Assembly (NCBI GenBank): GCA_016764715.1
Contig: JAESRJ010000142.1
Location: 2,640 to 8,497 of the forward strand
Length of the DNA: 5,858 nucleotides
Direction: 5' to 3'
Origin: Kordiimonadaceae bacterium
Lineage (GTDB): Bacteria; Pseudomonadota; Alphaproteobacteria; Sphingomonadales; Kordiimonadaceae
Position 1 is the first letter of the stretch, and every line of letters begins with the position of its first letter. Below, piece by piece: positions 1-4,604 of the stretch. The translations under genes and the position numbers were made by a program. Under the pieces are notes generated by a model, which did not search any database, had not been told where the DNA came from, and worked only from the letters and a program-made list of their open reading frames with translations.

Positions 1-411
1 ACAGGTGTTGGCCTCGCATTCTTTATGTGGACCAGTTATCGGGCTGAAAATTTGACCGAGCGGCTGTTTGTAGCGCGCTGGGCAGTAAAAGCAGAATTTA
101 TATTCACCCTTCCAACTATATTGATCCAGCCCGCTACTGGTTTCTTCATGGTAGTATTGCTGGATTTCGAGCCAACTGAAGACTGGCTGATTATGGCCTA
201 CAGCCTTTTCACGTTTATCCTGCTCAGTTGGGTACTTGTGATGTGGCTGCAAATAACACTCCGCAATATGCTCGCAACCTCTATAGCTGACGGAGTGGAA
301 TTACCCCCAACGTATGATGCACTCTTTCGGAAGTGGTTTGTTCTGGCTATTCTGATTTTTATAGGCCGGATCAGCATCTTCTATGTGATGGTCGCTAAAC
401 CAGAGCTATAG
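1..411 (+). CDS. DUF2269-like integral membrane protein, 5'-truncated by window edge
   Basis: The reading frame is open from base 1, so the gene starts upstream of the window and 136 C-terminal residues are visible. The ATG at 25 (window residue 9) is internal: the preceding residues TGVGLAFF are hydrophobic and continue a membrane helix, as in DUF2269 proteins, which have a similar TGLGTAFFMW-type segment. Three further hydrophobic stretches follow, at about residues 33-54 (with the family-like sequence FTLPTILIQPATG), 62-84 and 112-132, giving a small multi-helix inner-membrane protein. The function of DUF2269 is unknown. It lies 14 nt before the saccharopine-dehydrogenase-like gene on the same strand and is probably co-transcribed with it, which suggests a shared role, possibly membrane-linked redox or lipid metabolism (inference). 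Family assignment is from remembered motifs, not a search. Confidence 0.75.
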   Translation, partial: TGVGLAFFMWTSYRAENLTERLFVARWAVKAEFIFTLPTILIQPATGFFMVVLLDFEPTEDWLIMAYSLFTFILLSWVLVMWLQITLRNMLATSIADGVELPPTYDALFRKWFVLAILIFIGRISIFYVMVAKPEL

Positions 412-414
412 GGA
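410..414 (+). promoter_or_regulatory. Shine-Dalgarno-like AGGGA supporting the TTG start at 426
   Basis: AGGGA overlaps the TAG stop of the membrane protein gene and sits 11 nt before the TTG at 426, but 23 nt before the ATG at 438. This spacing favours TTG as the start. The overlap with the upstream stop codon also suggests translational coupling of the two genes. The motif is short, so this is moderate support only. Confidence 0.45.
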
Positions 415-425
415 CTAAACCACCA

Positions 426-1556
426 TTGAAACGTGTGATGATTATTGGCGGGTACGGCAATTTTGGTGGCTACTCGGCGCGCCGATTATCAGCTAACGCG
501 GCTATTCAACTGGTGTTGTCCGGGCGCTCAGACGCCAAGGCTGAAGCTTTTGCAAAGACGCTCACGGATGCTGTTCACCCCGTGCTGACGCACGCATTTG
601 ACTTCCGCACAGGCATTGCAGCGGCCCTAGGCGCTATGAGACCCGATATTGTGCTCCACACTTCCGGGCCTTTTCAAGGTCAGGATTACGGTGTTGCAGA
701 AGCGTGTATTGCGGCGGGGGTTCACTATCTGGATTTGGCAGACGGTCGTGACTATGTTGTAAATATAACGACCTTAGACGCCGCGGCAAAAAAGGCCGGT
801 GTTTCCGTCATTTCTGGCGCTAGCAGTGTTCCGGCGCTGACATCAGCGATAATCGATCATGCTTTGTCAAAATTCGAGGCCCTACACACGGTGGAATACG
901 GCATTGCCATTGCACAGAACTCAGCGCGCGGACTAGCAACCACAAAAGCAGTACTTGGTTATGCAGGTGAAGCATTTTCTACAATCGTAGACGGCAAGAC
1001 ATCACAGATATACGGGTGGCAGGATTATCACTTCCGTACATTGACCGGAGCAGGCAGACGGGGCTTCGGTAATTGCAATATCCCGGACCTAAGCCTTTTT
1101 CCGTCTCGTTACCTCTCGCTGAAAACACTGCGGTTCTATGCGGGGCTTGAGGTGCCTCTGGTGCAGCGCGGCCTATGGCTGCTGTCGTGGCTAAGGCGCT
1201 GGAAACTGTTGCCGTCGATAGCCCTTTTCTCAAGGCCGTTGCTTTCAGCGTCAAATCTATTTGATCGCTTTGGCAGTGGCACAAGCGCGCTTTTCATGGT
1301 TTTGACAGGGGGCTCTTCGGGCGGCAGTGATAGGAGCACCGAGAAAACCATACGGTTTGATCTGCTGGCGCGGCGCGGCGACGGCGTTCATATCCCCTGC
1401 ATTCCAGCTATTTTGATTGCTGAGAAACTTGTGGCCCAAACATCTGACGCGCGGCAAATACCGCTCGGTGCGCAGCCTTGTATAGGTCTGTTACGGTTGG
1501 ACGAAGTTCTAACGGCACTAGAGCCGCTAGATATTACCTGTACCTTCACTGAATAG
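426..1556 (+). CDS. Saccharopine dehydrogenase-like NAD(P)-binding oxidoreductase
   Basis: The protein of 376 residues opens with a Rossmann fold: GGYGNFG at residues 8-14 is the glycine-rich dinucleotide loop, followed by the second strand ending in SGRS (32-35). Residues 78-111 (HTSGPFQGQDYGVAEAC, then AGVHYLDLADGRDYV) and GASSVPALTSAIID (131-144) match the saccharopine dehydrogenase NADP-binding family (Sacchrp_dh_NADP). Residues about 240-295 are rich in hydrophobic and basic residues (for example LWLLSWLRRWKLL) and may touch the membrane, as in SCCPDH-like relatives. The C-terminus carries PCIPAILIAEKL (324-335). It is unlikely to be true lysine-pathway saccharopine dehydrogenase; the substrate is unknown. 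The start is TTG: an in-frame TAA at 396-398 limits upstream extension, a GGGA lies at 411-414, and the next ATG at 438 would cut into the first beta strand and leave the ribosome site too far away. Confidence 0.82.
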   Translation: MKRVMIIGGYGNFGGYSARRLSANAAIQLVLSGRSDAKAEAFAKTLTDAVHPVLTHAFDFRTGIAAALGAMRPDIVLHTSGPFQGQDYGVAEACIAAGVHYLDLADGRDYVVNITTLDAAAKKAGVSVISGASSVPALTSAIIDHALSKFEALHTVEYGIAIAQNSARGLATTKAVLGYAGEAFSTIVDGKTSQIYGWQDYHFRTLTGAGRRGFGNCNIPDLSLFPSRYLSLKTLRFYAGLEVPLVQRGLWLLSWLRRWKLLPSIALFSRPLLSASNLFDRFGSGTSALFMVLTGGSSGGSDRSTEKTIRFDLLARRGDGVHIPCIPAILIAEKLVAQTSDARQIPLGAQPCIGLLRLDEVLTALEPLDITCTFTE

Positions 1557-1587
1557 CGCCGTTCAACACACAGCATTCGTTGCTTAG

Positions 1588-1593
1588 TATGAT
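1588..1593 (+). promoter_or_regulatory. Candidate -10 element of a lysR promoter
   Basis: The 96-nt gap between the oxidoreductase and the LysR gene (1557-1652) contains TATGAT at 1588-1593, five of six matches to the sigma-70 -10 consensus. With a 17-nt spacer, AACACA at 1565-1570 matches only three of six -35 positions. A transcript from here would start near 1600 and give a leader of about 50 nt. An everted CAAC-N11-GTTG repeat (1564-1567 and 1579-1582) overlaps the region and could serve autoregulation, which is common in LysR regulators. No factor-independent terminator was seen in this gap, so read-through from the upstream pair is also possible. Confidence 0.3.
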
Positions 1594-1652
1594 CTATTGG
1601 TGCAGTATTCAGGCCTCTTTGTCGCATTTTCCACAACATAAGGCGCGCTGAA

Positions 1653-2552
1653 ATGGATCTTGTTGGTATACGCACATTTTGCAGAACTGTTGAAGAGGGC
1701 AATCTCACTGCCGCGGCAAAGGTGCTGAATATCACCAAGTCGGTGGCCAGCCGACGTATTCAGATGTTGGAAAACGATTTGGGGGTGAAGTTGTTGGTAC
1801 GCTCAACGCGCGGTGTTACAGCCACGGAAGCTGGTTCGAAATTTTACGAACGCACGGTCTGCATTTTGGCCGATTTAGAAGAGGCCAAGCAGGCCGTTTC
1901 CACTGATATGCAGCAGTTGGTCGGTACGATCCGATTGGCAGCCCCCCGTAGTTTTGCCGATAGCAGCCTGCACGATGCCCTGATAGCCTTTATGGAAGAG
2001 CACCCAGACTTGAAGCTGGATATGAACCTAACCGACAAAATGGTCGACATATCTGGCGGTGGGTATGATGTAGCACTGCGAATTTCGAATTCACTACCGG
2101 ATACTGCGCTTGTGGCCAAGAAGTTAACGGCGCTTAGGTCTCATGTTGTGGCGTCGCCTAGTTATCTTGCTAAATACGGCACCCCGTTGGTGCCTGAAGA
2201 CCTAACGAAACACCGCTGTGCGATCTACGCCAACGTAGATGCCACAGCGCAGTGGCGCTTTGCGGCGGGCAAAAAATTTCGCTCCGTTAAGGTCGATGGG
2301 CCGCTGACCTCCAATTCGGGCACGTCGCAACGCGCCGCCGCCATACAGGGGATGGTCATTGCGCTATTACCGCGTTTTTTTGTGAAAGAGGCGCTCAACA
2401 GCGGTGCGCTGGTTGAAATATTGGTGGAGTGGCCACACCCGGCACCAACCCTGTACGCTTTGTACCAGGACCGCCAGCACCTGCCACTAAAGGTACGTAC
2501 GTTGATGCAGTTTTTGTCCAATTGGTACAAGAACCAGGAACTTGATTTGTAA
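1653..2552 (+). CDS. LysR-type transcriptional regulator (CrgA-like group)
   Basis: The 299-residue product has the usual LysR length and layout. Residues 1-60 form the winged helix-turn-helix, with FCRTVEEGNLTAAAKVLN (9-26) leading into the recognition helix around ITKSVASRRIQMLENDLG (27-44) and LLVRSTRGVTATEAG (47-61) forming the wing. A linker helix runs to about residue 88. The effector-binding domain (about 91-295) carries GGGYDVALRI (135-144), a signature of the CrgA-like periplasmic-binding-fold subgroup. It acts as a cytoplasmic DNA-binding tetramer in known relatives; the inducer here is unknown. The ATG is preceded by AAGG at 1640-1643, 9 nt upstream. It is co-directional with, and 110 nt before, a GS-hydroquinone reductase and pirin, so these are its likely targets, possibly with a quinone or phenolic effector (inference). 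It is not a close match to E. coli YhaJ in the DNA-binding domain as I remember it. Confidence 0.93.
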   Translation: MDLVGIRTFCRTVEEGNLTAAAKVLNITKSVASRRIQMLENDLGVKLLVRSTRGVTATEAGSKFYERTVCILADLEEAKQAVSTDMQQLVGTIRLAAPRSFADSSLHDALIAFMEEHPDLKLDMNLTDKMVDISGGGYDVALRISNSLPDTALVAKKLTALRSHVVASPSYLAKYGTPLVPEDLTKHRCAIYANVDATAQWRFAAGKKFRSVKVDGPLTSNSGTSQRAAAIQGMVIALLPRFFVKEALNSGALVEILVEWPHPAPTLYALYQDRQHLPLKVRTLMQFLSNWYKNQELDL

Positions 2553-2553
2553 C

Positions 2554-2597
2554 ATACACGAGTATTGTTCGAAATTATGCAACACAGAATCGTGTAT
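2554..2597. repeat. Inverted repeat with 8-bp arms around palindrome 1
   Basis: ATACACGA at 2554-2561 is the exact reverse complement of TCGTGTAT at 2590-2597, with 28 nt between the arms. The long loop and the absence of a following U-run argue against a terminator for the LysR gene. The midpoint (2575.5) almost coincides with that of the TGTT-N11-AACA palindrome (2575), so it may be an extended operator or a second binding site. An 8-bp repeat in an AT-rich gap could also arise by chance. Confidence 0.4.
2565..2584 (+). promoter_or_regulatory. Candidate LysR-box palindrome 1 (distal)
   Basis: TGTT at 2566-2569 and AACA at 2581-2584 form an inverted repeat with an 11-nt spacer, the T-N11-A geometry typical of LysR-type operators. 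It lies just 13 nt after the LysR stop codon and about 90 nt before the reductase start. It shares 12 of 20 positions with the proximal site, including TTGTT on the left and CAACA on the right. It sits inside, and almost concentric with, a longer inverted repeat with 8-bp arms (2554-2561 and 2590-2597). A distal recognition site for the adjacent regulator is the natural reading, but no binding data are available. Confidence 0.5.
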
Positions 2598-2631
2598 TAA
2601 GTCCCTACTGTCGCCTTTAGAAACCCTTATC

Positions 2632-2651
2632 TTGTTGTAATAAGAACAACA
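2632..2651 (+). promoter_or_regulatory. Candidate LysR-box palindrome 2 (proximal), abutting the ribosome site
   Basis: TGTTGT at 2633-2638 and ACAACA at 2646-2651 are a perfect 6-bp inverted repeat, again giving TGTT-N11-AACA. It starts exactly 67 bp after the corresponding base of the distal site and keeps TTGTT, an AA two bases further on, and CAACA. Its last base is the first A of the AGGAGA Shine-Dalgarno sequence. A regulator bound here would probably block or position RNA polymerase, depending on where transcription begins. I found no convincing -35/-10 pair in this gap; the nearest -10 candidate is TATCTT at 2628-2633, four of six matches. Confidence 0.5.
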
Positions 2652-2656
2652 GGAGA
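2651..2656 (+). promoter_or_regulatory. Strong Shine-Dalgarno sequence AGGAGA
   Basis: AGGAGA ends 6 nt before the ATG at 2663 and fixes the reductase start. Its GG at 2652-2653 can pair with C2631 and U2632 in RNA as an outward extension of the adjacent palindrome, so the site could be partly occluded in a transcript that begins upstream of about 2631. Confidence 0.8.
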
Positions 2657-2662
2657 CATATC

Positions 2663-3658
2663 ATGGGATTACTCATAGACGGAAAATGGGCCGACACTTG
2701 GTACGACACCAAATCAAACGACGGCAAATTTGTACGTGATGCCAGCCAGTTCCGAAACTGGATAACAGCTGACGGTAGCGCAGGGCCAACGGGTAAAGCT
2801 GGTTTCACGGCAGAAGCCGGGCGCTATCATCTTTATGTTTCCCACGCTTGCCCATGGGCCCAACGAACAATGATTTACCGCAGCTTGAAGGGCCTGCAAA
2901 AGTTCATCAGCATATCAGTGGTCGGAATGACCATGCTTGAGAACGGCTGGACATTTGATCAAGCTGACGGCAGTACCGGTGATGCTCTGTTTGCAGCAGA
3001 CTTTCTTCACCGGCTGTATACAGGTGCTGATGCTTCTTATTCCGGCCGGGTTACGGTTCCTGTGCTTTGGGACAAAAAGCTTAATGCCATCGTTAGCAAC
3101 GAATCTGCAGATATCATCCGTATGTTTGGCAGTGCTTTTGACGCCATTGGTGCAACTAAACTTGATTTGTTGCCGGACGCCAAACTTGAGCAGATTGAGG
3201 CCTTGAATGCCGAGATCTACCCAGCGATCAATAACGGTGTGTACCGAGCAGGGTTTGCCACGAGCAGCCAAGCCTACAGTGAAGCTGTTACCGCCTTGTT
3301 CCAGAAATTGGACGAGCTCGACAGCCAGCTTTCAGACCAGCGTTACTTGACGGGTAGTCAGATAACTGAAGCGGATATCAGGCTATTCACCACTTTGGTG
3401 CGGTTTGATCCGGTCTATGTTGGGCACTTTAAATGTAACATTCAGCGGATAGCCGACTATGCGAACCTGTCCGGATATGTGCGGGATATTTACCAGATCC
3501 CGGGCGTTAAAGAGACGGTTCATATGGACCATATTAAAACACATTATTACGCAAGCCACGGCACGATCAACCCAACGGGCATCGTACCCATCGGCCCTGT
3601 GGTGGACTATCTAGCACCTCACGGCAGAGGGCGGCTTGTAACAGGAAAGGCGGCTTAA
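2663..3658 (+). CDS. yqjG: Glutathionyl-hydroquinone reductase (Xi-class glutathione transferase)
   Basis: Enzymes of this family reduce glutathionyl-hydroquinones with a second glutathione, releasing the free hydroquinone and glutathione disulfide in the cytoplasm; PcpF does this in pentachlorophenol breakdown. The 331-residue length matches E. coli YqjG (about 328). The thioredoxin-like domain carries HACPWAQRT (61-69) with catalytic Cys63, in the same position as in YqjG. Other family marks are GW at 95-96, VPVLWD (132-137), the glutathione-binding NESADIIRM (146-154), NNGVYRAGFA (190-199) with Tyr194, DPVYVGHFKCN (249-259), and HYY (294-296) followed by INPTGIVPIGP (302-312). All key residues that I can place are present, so the enzyme is probably active. 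The helical C-terminal domain is complete. The gene is followed after one nucleotide by pirin, so the two are almost certainly translated together. The symbol denotes family only. Confidence 0.95.
   Translation: MGLLIDGKWADTWYDTKSNDGKFVRDASQFRNWITADGSAGPTGKAGFTAEAGRYHLYVSHACPWAQRTMIYRSLKGLQKFISISVVGMTMLENGWTFDQADGSTGDALFAADFLHRLYTGADASYSGRVTVPVLWDKKLNAIVSNESADIIRMFGSAFDAIGATKLDLLPDAKLEQIEALNAEIYPAINNGVYRAGFATSSQAYSEAVTALFQKLDELDSQLSDQRYLTGSQITEADIRLFTTLVRFDPVYVGHFKCNIQRIADYANLSGYVRDIYQIPGVKETVHMDHIKTHYYASHGTINPTGIVPIGPVVDYLAPHGRGRLVTGKAA
3643..3650 (+). promoter_or_regulatory. Ribosome binding site of pirin inside the reductase gene
   Basis: AGGAAAGG lies 9 nt before the pirin ATG and within the last codons of the reductase. 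Together with the single-nucleotide gap between stop and start, it supports a bicistronic mRNA with coupled translation. Confidence 0.7.
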
Positions 3659-3659
3659 G

Positions 3660-4517
3660 ATGAAACAGAGACGCATCAAAAATCTGATCGCAGCGCAAAC
3701 ACTGCCCGAAGGGCGCGGTATGACAGTGCACCGCACTATAGGCACTCGGTCCGTGGCGGACCTTGATCCCTTCTTGCTGCTCGACGAAATGGACATGCCA
3801 CAAGGCAGCAACGGTGCAGGGTTTCCTGAGCACCCACACCGGGGCTTTGAAACCGTAACCTATATGCTGGAAGGTCAGATGGAGCACAGAGACCAAACAG
3901 GAAGCCGTGGGATTATCGGCCCAGGCGATACTCAGTGGATGACAGCTGGGCGCGGGATTGTGCACAGTGAAATGCCAGTTGCAAGCAATGAGACCCTGCG
4001 TGGTTTTCAATTGTGGGTAAACCTTCCCGCAGCCCAGAAAATGATTGCTCCGCGCTATCAGGATATTGGCGCTGATCAGCTGCCGTTTGTGCAGGGTGCT
4101 GGGTATACGGCGAAGCTACTTGCGGGTGACTTGCTCGGTGAAAGAGGGCCGATTAGTGAAGTGAAAATCCAACCATTTTTCGCAGATATCCGGCTGACCA
4201 AGGATGGTACCATCACCCTTCCGGTGCAGCTTGGCCATACGGCCTTCCTATACGGCATCGATAGTGATCTCACGGTTGCTGGCATGCCGGTGCCGTCGCG
4301 CACCCTTGCAGTGCTTACAGGCGGTGACAGTGTGCAGATCACTGGCAAAGAAGGCACGCGGTTTATTCTGGTCTCAGCCCAGCCAATCGGCGAACCAATT
4401 GCCCGTATGGGGCCCTTTGTGATGAATACGCGAGCAGAGATTAAAGCCACAGTGCGGGATTGGAACAATGGCACTTTCCTCCGGCAAGAAGTCCCTGCTT
4501 CGCAGTCTGGCTCTTAG
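3660..4517 (+). CDS. Pirin family protein (bicupin; possible quercetin 2,3-dioxygenase)
   Basis: This 285-residue protein has the length of full two-cupin pirins (human PIR 290). The N-terminal cupin holds the metal site: HPHRGFETVTY (58-68) and GRGIVHSEMP (97-106) supply His58, His60, His102 and Glu104, equivalent to the iron ligands of human pirin. GFQLWVNLP (115-123) is another family mark. The C-terminal cupin ends with the usual PFVMNT followed by an arginine/asparagine-rich tail. Some bacterial pirins, such as E. coli YhhW, oxidise quercetin, while others act as regulators or bind other proteins; which applies here cannot be read from sequence. Its ATG begins one nucleotide after the reductase stop, with AGGAAAGG at 3643-3650 inside the reductase gene as ribosome site, so translational coupling is likely. 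Shared operon with a hydroquinone reductase suggests work on aromatic or quinone compounds (inference). Confidence 0.95.
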   Translation: MKQRRIKNLIAAQTLPEGRGMTVHRTIGTRSVADLDPFLLLDEMDMPQGSNGAGFPEHPHRGFETVTYMLEGQMEHRDQTGSRGIIGPGDTQWMTAGRGIVHSEMPVASNETLRGFQLWVNLPAAQKMIAPRYQDIGADQLPFVQGAGYTAKLLAGDLLGERGPISEVKIQPFFADIRLTKDGTITLPVQLGHTAFLYGIDSDLTVAGMPVPSRTLAVLTGGDSVQITGKEGTRFILVSAQPIGEPIARMGPFVMNTRAEIKATVRDWNNGTFLRQEVPASQSGS

Positions 4518-4554
4518 CCAGCAATAAGGTGCCTTTCTTGAGCCTTTAAAACAA

Positions 4555-4584
4555 AACAGGCGGCACCTTTAAGTGCCGCCTGTT
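4555..4584 (-). terminator. Intrinsic terminator of the TonB receptor gene, possibly bidirectional
   Basis: AACAGGCGGCAC (4555-4566) and GTGCCGCCTGTT (4573-4584) form a perfect 12-bp GC-rich stem with a 6-nt loop. Read on the minus strand, the stem is followed by TTTTGTTTTAAA (complement of 4543-4554), an excellent U-tract, and it begins about 20 nt after the receptor's TAA. On the plus strand the stem is followed by GAGATT, which is not U-rich, so it is a weaker stop for pirin transcripts, although the stem alone could still pause polymerase and protect the mRNA end. Confidence 0.9.
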
Positions 4585-4604
4585 GAGATTAGTGACTTCC
4601 GAAA

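Noticed and set aside
1388..1738. Minus-strand open frame of 116 codons spanning the oxidoreductase end and lysR start
   Set aside because: It overlaps two well-supported genes and the gap between them; no recognisable motif or good ribosome site supports it.
3567..4010. Minus-strand open frame of 147 codons opposite the reductase/pirin junction
   Set aside because: It lies antisense to two strongly supported genes, its translation resembles no family I know, and its composition is that of a shadow frame.
4507..4521. CTGGCT-CTT-AGCCAG hairpin across the pirin stop codon as a terminator
   Set aside because: The stem is only 6 bp with a 3-nt loop and is followed by GCAATAAGG, with no U-run; the 4555-4584 stem is a far better candidate.
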